In this document: piece by piece, positions 17,378 to 26,700 of the stretch
How positions within the stretch are numbered: position 1 is the stretch's first letter
How the letters are laid out: the number at the start of each line of letters is the position of its first letter
Origin: Arthrospira sp. PCC 9108
GTDB taxonomy: Bacteria > Cyanobacteriota > Cyanobacteriia > Cyanobacteriales > Microcoleaceae
Assembly (NCBI GenBank): GCA_016745315.1
Contig: CP066886.1
Span: forward strand, 5,208,501-5,272,500
DNA length: 64,000 nucleotides
Direction: 5' to 3'
Program-made: the position numbers and the translations under genes
Notes under the pieces: generated by a model
Told to the model about the DNA's origin: nothing
The model's database searches: none
The model's input: the letters and a program-made list of their open reading frames with translations, nothing else

Positions 17378-18388
17378 ATGGCAGAGTTTACCAGGGTTCT
17401 CTCTATTGATGGTGGTGGCTTACGGGGATTAATCCCCGCCGAAATTTTGGTAAGTGTCGAGCATAAAATTCAGGAAAAAACTGGCAATCCTCAAGCTAGA
17501 CTGGTGGAGTATTTTGATTTATTTGCTGGGACAAGTGCTGGGGGAATTCTGACTTGTCTTTACTTATCTCCCGACCTCCAAGACCCCCGGAAACCCCGAT
17601 ACTCTGCGGAAGAAGCTAGGAACTTTTTTTACCAAAATAGTCGTAATATCTTTTACCAACCTTGTAGCCACGCTCTCAAAAACTTTTGGGGACTGTTAAA
17701 CGAAAAATACTCCCATGAAAAATTAGAGTTAACGATGCAAAACTTTTTTGGGGACTTAAAGTTAAGCGAGTTATTAAAACCCTCCTTAATTTGCTCCTAT
17801 GAAATTTATCGGCGAAAAACCCACTTTTTTACTCAACATGATGCGGTAGTAACTCCTAGAAAAGACTATTATGTAAGAGATGTAATTCGCGCCACCTCAG
17901 CCGCTCCGACTTTTTTCGAGGTAGCTGCAATTAGGTCTTTAGGTGATGAAATGTATACCTGTGTTGATGGGGGAGTGTTCGCCAATAATCCAGCCTTGTG
18001 TGCTTATGCGGAAGCTCGTAGTAAACTCCCAGATAATCCCACGGCTAAAGATATGGTAATTTTGTCTTTGGGAACTGGGGACGTGAAAAAAGGATATCCT
18101 TATGAACAGGCTAGAAATTGGGGCCAGTTTCAATGGTTAATTCCCCTGTTCGATATTATTATGACGGGGGTGGCTGAAACCGTAGATTATCAAATGAAGC
18201 AAATTTATGATGCTACTAGGAGTCCTGAACAGTATCTGAGAATAAATACAACCCTGACGGATAAAAATATGTTACCCATAGATAAGTCATCTGACGAAAA
18301 TCTGCACGCTATTCGCCGCGTCGGTCAGCAATTAGCCGAGGACTATAGCAAGGAATTGGATGCAATTGTTGATTTATTGCTAAGGTAA
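17378..18388 (+). CDS. patatin-like phospholipase
   Basis: This 336-residue protein has the complete patatin catalytic apparatus: oxyanion loop DGGGLRGL near residue 12, nucleophile elbow GTSAGG near 52, and catalytic Asp in VDGGVFANNPA near 196. The family hydrolyses membrane acyl lipids. It is cytoplasmic with no signal peptide. An AACAGGAG ribosome site lies 8 bp before the ATG. It starts 30 bp after mtnX and may be cotranscribed. Patatins of this subfamily include CapV effectors of CBASS, but no cyclic-nucleotide synthase is nearby, so a general lipase role is the safer reading. Confidence 0.85.
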   Translation: MAEFTRVLSIDGGGLRGLIPAEILVSVEHKIQEKTGNPQARLVEYFDLFAGTSAGGILTCLYLSPDLQDPRKPRYSAEEARNFFYQNSRNIFYQPCSHALKNFWGLLNEKYSHEKLELTMQNFFGDLKLSELLKPSLICSYEIYRRKTHFFTQHDAVVTPRKDYYVRDVIRATSAAPTFFEVAAIRSLGDEMYTCVDGGVFANNPALCAYAEARSKLPDNPTAKDMVILSLGTGDVKKGYPYEQARNWGQFQWLIPLFDIIMTGVAETVDYQMKQIYDATRSPEQYLRINTTLTDKNMLPIDKSSDENLHAIRRVGQQLAEDYSKELDAIVDLLLR

Positions 18389-18414
18389 TAATTGCGGGAC
18401 GGCTAGTAGTGCCT

Positions 18415-19299
18415 TCATTTTAACCCTAAATGTTCCATAACTCCAGAGATAGCATTCATGCGTCTTGACTGATCATGTCTGACACAGGACTTAGCATCTA
18501 TGGAATATGGACAAATGGGAGGATGGGCTAAAGCTGTCTGCTCATAACTGCCATTGATTTTAAATGATTTGACTCTGGCTGAGAGGATAGCGTCCGTCCC
18601 CCTTTTTCTGCTGCGTAGTTCAGAGGCGTATAATTTGGGAAATTTGTCGCCGAAATAGGGACTCTGATTCCATAAATCTATGGCATTGATAAATCCTTCT
18701 AAGTGGGAGTTAGGATTAATGCCGAGTTCCCTAAATTTCTTTTCAATGACAAAGGACTGTGATCTGAGGTGTTGCAGACACCATTGGTTAGCCTCCTGTA
18801 GGGTTCCACCCCGTCCGTGGTTACTGCAAAAACCCTTATTTAAGATGCCAGTAGCGGGGTCGAAATGACCAGCAATTAGGGAAGTCCGTCTTCCATTGGT
18901 CTCGCAGTTTCCCTCGGCGGCACAAATTGATAAAGCGCCGGGACTATTGAGATTTGCAAATAGGCTATTCAGGGGAATATAAGCGCCAGAGGAATGACCA
19001 AGTAGCCAACGGTGACTAATTTGCTGAAACTTAGTTGCTTTGTGCTTTTCTTGAGTTTGATTAGACTGTGAATTAACCAAAGAAACCACGTTTTTTTCAA
19101 TCTTAACCTTGGCTGAGTAGATAGCGAAAAATCCTAAAAAACCTACCATAAACCAAGTTAAACCTGTCAAGGTGGGGTAATAATTTATTCGATAATTAAT
19201 CCTCCTATTGTGATGACGATTAAGCTGATGATGACGGTGGGTGTTGATGTATTTACCTGATGGAAGTTTATGCTTGAAAGCAGCACGATTTTTTGCCAT
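18415..19299 (-). CDS. hypothetical membrane-anchored protein
   Basis: This 294-residue protein has a very basic, His/Arg/Asn-rich N-terminus (about residues 1-40), one transmembrane helix (LTWFMVGFLGFFAIYSAKV, about 46-65) and a C-terminal domain of about 200 residues. That domain has four or more Cys (CAAEGNC, GFCSNHGRGG, WCLQHL, PICPYSIDAKSC) and probably faces the periplasm. I do not recognise a family. The TASGILNKGFCSNHG-like region and the overall size could suggest a lysozyme- or peptidase-like fold, but no catalytic motif is clear. It converges on the patatin gene. Confidence 0.6.
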   Translation of the reverse strand: MAKNRAAFKHKLPSGKYINTHRHHQLNRHHNRRINYRINYYPTLTGLTWFMVGFLGFFAIYSAKVKIEKNVVSLVNSQSNQTQEKHKATKFQQISHRWLLGHSSGAYIPLNSLFANLNSPGALSICAAEGNCETNGRRTSLIAGHFDPATGILNKGFCSNHGRGGTLQEANQWCLQHLRSQSFVIEKKFRELGINPNSHLEGFINAIDLWNQSPYFGDKFPKLYASELRSRKRGTDAILSARVKSFKINGSYEQTALAHPPICPYSIDAKSCVRHDQSRRMNAISGVMEHLGLK

Positions 19300-19760
19300 A
19301 ACTAAAAATCAAAAATTCCTAAATTTATGAAGCTGACAACTTGAGTATTTTCATAATCTATGGAGCCTTCAATATTGACAAGATGCACAATCAAATTTTA
19401 AATTGTTTTACATGGTTTTTATCCCCGTTTATAGTGAATTGAGTGGCTATGATGGTGGTTATCATCTAAGGGAAATAGGCTTAGGATAGGCTCTGAACAC
19501 CACAACAGACTCAAAAAGCCTTCATAATATATCACCTGTTTTGAGTTATTGAAAGGCTAAGTTTCCTTGATCCCTGATGTTAAGTGTGGAAATTTTCCTA
19601 TTATTTAAGGCTTCTAGCCGATCGCATTAGCTTTTGGGAACCGAGAAAATTTATGTCTTAGGGAAGAAACAGACCCGGGGGTTAGTGACGGCGGGATATT
19701 GGCAAAAATACTAAATTGCGGTTTGATAATATAACTCCCAATAACTCATAGATAATCAAT
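19300..19760. other. 461-bp AT-rich intergenic region
   Basis: Divergent region between the membrane protein (minus) and the alpha/beta hydrolase (plus). I see no ORF, repeat or clear operator in it. Confidence 0.4.
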
Positions 19761-21640
19761 ATGGGAACTGAGCGCAGCTACAAAACCTTGCCCTTCTATT
19801 GGCATCGCGATACCTTGGAAAACGATCGCCGATGGTTAGAATCCATTGTTCGGAATACGGCTCCGTTTTCAGACGCTTGGACGAAAGCTCGCATTGTCCA
19901 GCTTGCTTACCCATATCCCCCCAAGACTAAACTCAAGACTGTGGAGGGACTGCCCGCCTATGGCGCTTACAGCTCGGAAGCAGAGATCGCCTCGGTGTTG
20001 CGATCGTCTTTTAATCTCCTGGAATACCCAGGCTTTGAGGCTCAGGTAAATGAGGATTATGTGATCCGCACTCTCAATAGTTGGCATAATCGAGAATTTA
20101 CTCAGGCGATCAGTCGCAATTTTGAAGTTTATGTCGATCGCTACCACAGAAATATTTTTTTAGTGGTCAGTACCGCTCCGAGTTCCCTAAATATTGACCG
20201 CCAATTACCCCCAAGCGATCGCTTTCGTCCCCTGTTCAATATCGCTGAACTTGGTCCCATGATGCGCTTGGCGAATTTTAATCGCATTACCCTCCGTACC
20301 CACGGCTATGCCACCCCCCAGAAAAGTTCTATCCGGCTTTTGTGAATGAGGCGGAGTCTATTTCCCTCAAAGGACCCATTAATCAGGTGGGGACTTTGGA
20401 AGAAAAAAGTGCCTATATCGGCTATCACTGGCCGGGAGAAAGACCGATTTTGAGTGCCGGTCTATGGACTGACCCTTTCCGCTATTGGGGGATTTCTTTA
20501 AAGTTTCTGGTAGGTGTGGCTCTGGTGGCTTTTGGGGGCGGCTCTGTGCTATATTTGCTCCTAGCCCTATTGATAGCCCCTCTGTTGCTAATATGGGGAA
20601 TTCAGCCGGTTGTTGATTCTCTCTGGCAATGGATAACCTGGGATACTCTGGCTGGCTCAATCAGCCAATGGCTGTGGGTGGCTTTCAGCGTGTTTCTTCT
20701 GTGGCTATTCCTATTCCAGTTGCTGCGGATTGTCGTCTATCAGCGCGATCGCTATCGCACTATTCACTACGGTGCACCAGACCTAGCAGAGTTCTTCTGG
20801 CGACTTGATAAGGTGCTGGGAGATAATCCTTATGCTTCTATGCCTTTTTTACCGGGGGAACAACCCCCATTATCCCCCCTGCCTAGCCTGAAGGTGAACT
20901 TGATGGGTCACAGCATGGGCTGCCTCCTGGTGGTTAATGTTCTGCGAATTCTATCCGATCGCTTTGGGAAAGAGGATCGCTTAGTTCAACAAGGCAACGA
21001 TATGGGGGAACACTTGCGCCTTGACCGCTTGATTTTATCTGCTCCAGATATCCCCTTGGAGTTTTTGCGGGAAGGACGCAATAACTATGTGCGATCGGCT
21101 ATTCTCCGCTGTCGGGAAATTTATTTATTTTCTAGCGATCGTGATCTGGTTCTCCGTTACCTGTCTATTTTGGGTAATTGGTTTAGTGAACCCAGTGTGG
21201 CTATGTCTGGCTTGCGCCTGGGAAATGTTTACCTCAAAACAGTTAAAACACAGGAGGGACGAGAAGAATATAGACCATTTATTCGGGTTATGGTAACTTC
21301 TCAGGCGGCGGTTGAACCTACCTCGGCTTATGATTTGTTTGAAAAGTTTAACTATTTTGACTGTTCGGAAATGTCCAAGGTTAATGGGGTTAAATGGGGG
21401 TTAAATGCGGGGACGGCGTTACCGATAGATTTAGGAAATGCGATTTTATACTTGGCTCAAAAAATTGATGTTCACAGCGCCTACTACTGGGTTGATACTC
21501 CCAGTTTTGAGATTATGCAATTTCTGATTACCCGCGACGAACTCTCTCGCTCAGATACTTTGGCGGCTATTTACAAACTCATTGAAAATACTCCTATTCG
21601 TTTTCGTCCCAGTCAACCTTTTTCTAAGCCCAATTTATGA
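19761..21640 (+). CDS. alpha/beta hydrolase-like membrane protein, split by a one-base frameshift
   Basis: Two overlapping frames (19761-20345 and 20342-21640) form one protein. In the first frame the natural sequence ...RTHGYATP is followed by nonsense and a stop. If the run of six C at 20294-20299 had seven, the frame would read ...ATPPEKFYPAFVNEAESISLKG and continue into the second frame. The joined product is about 625 residues: an N-terminal globular part, two or three transmembrane segments (around KFLVGVALVAFGGGSVLYLL), and a hydrolase domain with the nucleophile elbow LMGHSMGCLL. Homologues are uncharacterised. The break may be an assembly error, a phase-variable tract or a real inactivation. 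Confidence 0.7.
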
Positions 21641-21690
21641 CTGAGGTATCTGTTAGCCTATCGACAACAGGCTGATGCAGGCATTTAATA

Positions 21691-21991
21691 GGTTTTACTA
21701 ATTTATCCAGCCAGATAGATTTGATTTTCCAAAGATTGTTAAGAATTAATACGATTTTATTGCAAATTGCTCGCAAAAACTTGACGAGATTATAGGGGTT
21801 GTGGTATGCTCAAAGAAATGGCTTCCAAGGGGTTACTCTGTCTATATGCAAAAATAAAGGCTACAACCCTGATTCTGTGGCGATTAAAAATATTCTCTGA
21901 GAAAAAGATTAAGCTGGCGATGCACGAGTTTTGGGAAGGAAAGCGGCTCCTTTTTTTATACCTATTGACAAAAACGACATTTTGTGCATAG
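21691..21991. repeat. ~300-bp dispersed repeat, copy A
   Basis: The block aligns almost without gaps to 62107-62405. Landmarks shared by both copies include TTTTCCAAAGATTGTTAAGA, TTGACGAGATTATAGGGG, CTATATGCAAAAAT, CGATGCACGAGTTTT and TTGACAAAAAC...TTTTGTGCAT. Both lie in intergenic DNA. No transposase or terminal inverted repeats are visible. A 61-codon plus-strand ORF (21806-21991) and an antisense frame both stay open through the block. Confidence 0.75.
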
Positions 21992-22032
21992 GAAGGAATG
22001 AATCAAAGAATCCGAACCCAGGGATTATGGAA

Positions 22033-22566
22033 CTAATTATTGATGGGCTGCTTAAATTGTAGCAAAAATTGAAACCACAATTGAGCAGGTTTATCGTAGA
22101 ATGTGAAGATATCACCGTAGGCAATTCGGGAGTTGCGATGATGTTGCCAATGTATTTCTGGGGTGGTGATACAGAGAAGTTTACAGATGTAGATGATGGT
22201 GTTGGGTGTAGTCCATTTAGTGGGGGAAAGATGACGAAATTCGACATGAGACTGTGCGAGGACTAAACCCAGGATAGTACCGGTTGGAGAAAGCGACCAA
22301 AAGACAGGTAAAAAGACGAGATAGGGAAAGGCGGCGAAGAATCCAGTAATTAAAACGAGGGGATTTTTAGTAGCGATCGCATATCGGATAAAACTGCGAT
22401 TATGGCTATGATGAACAGCGCCATGATATTTCCCGAAAATATGTTCAGGGACATGATAGAAAAAGGTTGAGATGAAATCCCCGGTCAATAGTAATACCAC
22501 AGCTATTAGGATAATCTTGATGACGGTCATGGCTTTACCCTCGGCATTTGCGGCCAGTGTAACCAA
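22033..22566 (-). CDS. fatty acid hydroxylase / sterol desaturase-like membrane protein
   Basis: This 177-residue protein has hydrophobic segments (VIKIILIAVVLLLTGDFIS; LVLITGFFAAFPYLVFLPVFW) and three His-rich clusters typical of the di-iron fatty acid hydroxylase superfamily: YHGAVHHSHNRSF, SHVEFRH and PEIHWQHHRNS. The family puts oxygen into membrane lipids or carotenoids; the substrate here is not known. The Met at residue 13 (MTVIKIILIAV) is an equally good start. It is shorter than most family members, though the His clusters are complete. Confidence 0.7.
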   Translation of the reverse strand: MVTLAANAEGKAMTVIKIILIAVVLLLTGDFISTFFYHVPEHIFGKYHGAVHHSHNRSFIRYAIATKNPLVLITGFFAAFPYLVFLPVFWSLSPTGTILGLVLAQSHVEFRHLSPTKWTTPNTIIYICKLLCITTPEIHWQHHRNSRIAYGDIFTFYDKPAQLWFQFLLQFKQPINN

Positions 22567-22633
22567 TAGAGATTAAATTTAATTAATAGTTAGGTTAAAC
22601 TTGGGAATCATCTAGGATAGGAGAAATGTAGGG

Positions 22634-23295
22634 ATGTTGTTACCAGGGAAGCAACGGAGTAAACTGGACGAAACTGAGGATAGATTATTTTATGAGTATC
22701 CGCGATTTGTGACCCATGTTGATGAGGGGTTTATTGATAGGTTAAGGGGGTTATATAGCGATCGCCTTTCCGTCAATAGCAGAGTGTTGGACTTGATGAG
22801 TAGTTGGGTGTCTCATCTCCCGGATGATCGGAAATTCTCCCATGTAGAGGGACACGGGATGAATGAGGAGGAGTTGGCGCGCAACCGACAACTGAACCAT
22901 TATTTTATTCAGGATTTGAATAAGGACCCAAAATTACCGTTAGGCGATCGCGAATTTGATGCGGTGTTAATCTGTGTATCAGTACAGTATTTACAGTATC
23001 CTGAAGCCGTATTTAGTGAAATTCATCGTGTCTTGAAGCCGGGGGGAGTGGTGATTGTGAGTTTCTCTAACCGGATGTTTTTTCAAAAAGCGATCGCCGC
23101 CTGGCGAGACGCAACAGAAGCCCAGCGAGTCAAACTGGTAGAAAGCTACTTTAACTCAGTCCGTAGTGGGGAATTACCCGGCTTCAGTGTCCCTGAAGTA
23201 ATTATTCATCAGTCATCTATCCCCCGGTCTTGCAAATGTTAGGACTCGGTGGCGGCGACCCGTTTTATGCAGTGATCGCACATCGTCAAATCTGA
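22634..23295 (+). CDS. SAM-dependent methyltransferase, frameshifted near the C-terminus
   Basis: A class I methyltransferase-type protein with VLDLMSSWVSHLP as motif I, FDAVLICVSVQYLQYP, and VLKPGGVVIVSFSNRMF. As it stands the frame ends at 23242 with ...HQSSIPRSCKC. If the run of five C at 23221-23225 had six, it would read SIPPVLQMLGLGGGDPFYAV and stop at 23295, a family-like ending. The gene is therefore probably intact at about 220 residues, or freshly broken. Substrate unknown. The extended version overlaps the convergent gene by 57 bp. Confidence 0.72.
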
Positions 23296-23664
23296 GGAAT
23301 CATCTTCGACTTCTTCTGGCTGTAGTTGCTGGAAAACCTCTAGGGTCAGATATACAGGCTTTTCGGCGGTATTCTGACCCCAAAATTGTCGGATAGGCTG
23401 ATCCTGGTCCGATTGAATCCAGAGGAGTTTCCCAGAAGTGCAGGTATAGGTGTGTTGACCATCACCACAGGGAATAGCGACATCTCCAGGCTTTAGTATC
23501 CTGACAGTCATCTGGGTAACAGGGGGATCGAGTTTAATGCTCTGTCTGGACATCTCTGATAGGATGTTGAGGGAATAGGTTTTAAGGGGTTCTGCGGCTT
23601 GGGCTGGTATCACCCAAGCGCAGAAAACCACCAGCAGAGTTATGAGTAGAATCTTCAATTTCAT
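23239..23664 (-). CDS. secreted conserved hypothetical protein
   Basis: This 141-residue protein has a clear Sec signal peptide (MKLKILLITLLVVFCAWVI, cleavage near AQAAEP). The mature ~115-residue part has two central Cys (IPCGDGQHTYTC) and an acidic stretch followed by MCDHC near the C-terminus, where a disulfide or metal site is possible. I do not recognise the family. Its 3' end overlaps the restored end of the convergent methyltransferase. Confidence 0.6.
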   Translation of the reverse strand: MKLKILLITLLVVFCAWVIPAQAAEPLKTYSLNILSEMSRQSIKLDPPVTQMTVRILKPGDVAIPCGDGQHTYTCTSGKLLWIQSDQDQPIRQFWGQNTAEKPVYLTLEVFQQLQPEEVEDDSSDLTMCDHCIKRVAATES

Positions 23665-23752
23665 ATTGACAAATATTCACCTTTGGTTTACTTTACCGAA
23701 ATCGGTTCAGTGTGGCAAATATATGATTTTGAAGATAGATGGGTTGATCGAA

Positions 23753-26700
23753 TTAGAAGAAGGTAAAATCTTCTATATCTATGGTAGTGGCTTCAACTCC
23801 ATTTAAGAAAGCTAAAACCTCTCCGGTGTCGGCGATGATGATTTGAGATCCGGTGTCAATTTGAGCGATCGCTAATTGTCGAGGATCTAGATCTGCGGTA
23901 ATCCAGATTTGGTCAATACCCACTTCAAAATCAGCGATCGTATCTTGTCCGTAAGCGATCGCAAAAGTATCACGACCCGCGCCCCCAATCAGAACATCAT
24001 CACCTTTATCACCACTGAGAAAATCATTTCCATCCCCTCCAATTAACGTATCATTTCCCTGACCGCCATAGAGAGTATCAGATGCAAAACCACCTACTAG
24101 CAAATCATTTCCGAGATTTCCAAACAGTAGATTATTACCCGCAATACCCAACAGCGTATCATTGTCTTGACCGCCATAAATCGTATCATTACCTTGATTT
24201 CCTTGTAGGTAATCATCACCTTGATTTCCGAAGATTAAATCATCACCCTCGCCGCCGTCAATAGTATCATTTCCTTGACCGCCATAAATGATATCATTTC
24301 CCAGTCCTCCCAGGATTAAATCATCACCCTCGCCGCCGAAGATTAAATCATCACCCTCGCCGCCGTCAATAGTATCATTTCCGATGTCTCCCCAAATTAC
24401 ATCATTCCCTTCTCCTCCCAACAGTAAATCATCATCTTGACCGCCATATAAAGTATCATTTCCCGGTCCTCCTAAGATGAAGTCATTACCTTCACCTCCT
24501 AACAACAGATTATTCCCAAATCCTCCTTCTAAATTATCGTTTCCTCCCATACCAAAAATCGTGTCATTTCCACCTCGTCCATATATGGATTCGGCTATGG
24601 ATGTACCAATTTTTAATTCATCCGCTTCGGTTCCTTCTAAGGTCTCCTGAGTCACATTAATTAAGCGGCTTGAATCAATATTCAAACTGGGAATAGTTAC
24701 CAATGGGATATTAATACTCCCAATGATTTCTAATGGTTGTATTAGTATTGGTGTCACCACTGGAGTTAATTCGGACTCTGTTTCAGGGTTGCTTTCTGGG
24801 GTTCCCTGCTCTACACCAACACCCGCACCAATAGGAGTCCCTTCCGCTTGCGGTTGCGGTTGCGGTTGCGGTTGCGGTTGCGGTTGCGGTTGCGGTTGCG
24901 GTTCAGGTTCGACTTCCGGTTCAGGAGTCGGTTCAACTTCCGGTTCCGGTTCGACTTCCGGTTCAGGAGTCGGTTCAACTTCCGGTTCCGGTTCGACTTC
25001 CGGTTCAGGTTCAACCTCCGGTTCAGGAGTCGGTTCAACTTCCGGTTCCGGTTCGACTTCAGGAGTCGGTTCAACCTCCGGTTCAGGAGTCGGTTCAACT
25101 TCCGGTTCCGGTTCAACTTCAGGAGTCGGTTCAACTTCCGGTTCCGGTTCAACTTCAGGAGTCGGTTCAACCTCCGGTTCCGGTTCAACCTCCGGTTCCG
25201 GTTCGACTTCCGGTTCCGGTTCGACTTCCGGTTCAGGAGTCGGTTCAACTTCCGGTTCCGGTTCGACTTCCGGTTCAGGTTCAACCTCCGGTTCAGGAGT
25301 CGGTTCAACTTCCGGTTCCGGTTCGACTTCAGGAGTCGGTTCAACCTCCGGTTCAGGAGTCGGTTCAACTTCCGGTTCCGGTTCAACTTCAGGAGTCGGT
25401 TCAACTTCCGGTTCCGGTTCAACTTCAGGAGTCGGTTCAACTTCCGGTTCCGGTTCAACCTCCGGTTCCGGTTCCGGTTCCGGTTCAGCTACAGTTGAAA
25501 ATTCATAAGCGCCAATATCAAATTCAAGGGTTCCATTTCCATCACCATCAATAGGACGAGGTTCGCCGCGTTGGTCGGTGGATATTTCCGCATTGACACC
25601 ACCATCGATCGCCGGACTTCCTTCTAATAAAGGATAGAAATAGGTTTCGTTTTGATGTTGTAGGGGACCCAATAGAGGATCGGCGATAGTAATCGTAGCC
25701 GTGGCGTTATAATCATTAGCAAGGTTCGTGAGTTTTTCCAGCCATTGAATGTTACCACCACCATCAACTAATTCGCGGTTAGTGTGTTGTTGAATTCCCC
25801 AATTATTCGTACCGTTATCAGCAGTATTATTGTAGAAAATCGTATTTCGGACCGTAACCGTTTGGTCAGCAGAGGCGGCGATCGCTCCACCCACCCATCC
25901 CGCGTAGTTTTCCGCAATGGTAGTATTGATGATCTCAGTAGGACCATATAAAGCGATCGCACCACCATTTCCAGAGGTCGTCAAAGATTCGGCGCGGTTT
26001 CCCGAAAAGGTGTTATTAGTGATGACAGTCGGCGCATTCATCATCCAAATTCCACCCCCCTGATTAGCGGCGGTGTTGTTAAAAAAAGCCGTATTTATGA
26101 CTTCAAATCCTTGATTTAAGCCATTGTTCATCTGAACGATCGCACCACCATTTCCGCCATTTCCACCGGGGAGGGGGAGAATTTGATTATCCTTAAAAAC
26201 GCTCGCTTCAACGATGACATTATCTTGGGTTCCCGTGTACAGATAAGCCGCACCACCTTCACCTCGTCCGCTATTTCCTTCAAACAAACTATTCCTAATG
26301 GTAATAGTTCCTGATGTATCATTACTAGATGTACTGGCGCGATCGGTGTAAATTGCGCCACCATATCCCCGTAAAGAAGGGTTATCATTTCCGGTGTCGT
26401 AAAAGGCGGCGGTAGTCGTATTATTAATAAACCGGGAATTTTCAACCGTTAACCGACCATTTAAGCTGTTAATCGCCGCGCCATTAATGCCTTCATTTTC
26501 GACAAATTCGCTATGGGTGACGGTAATTTCATCGGGTCCCCGAAAGGCGATCGCACCCGCACCTCTTTCGTCATTCCCCGCGACCGCTTTATTCCGATTA
26601 AAATAACTTTGATTAACCGTCAATCTTCCCTCAAAGGCGCTAAAAATTGCGCCGCCACCCTGGTCAGCCACATTGTCGTTAAAAGTGACATTTTCGACTG

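Noticed and set aside
17378..18388. CBASS system with CapV patatin effector
   Set aside because: No CD-NTase or other CBASS gene nearby; the neighbours are mtnX and an unknown membrane protein.
24847..25497. Possible CRISPR array because of regular short repeats
   Set aside because: Units are 6-18 bp, directly adjacent, without unique spacers, and in frame in a coding region.
24723..25508. Several long overlapping ORFs (Gly-Ser-rich, Arg-Phe-rich, Asn-Arg-rich)
   Set aside because: They are other-frame readings of the Pro-Glu-Val repeat of the giant surface protein; low-complexity repeats keep all frames open.
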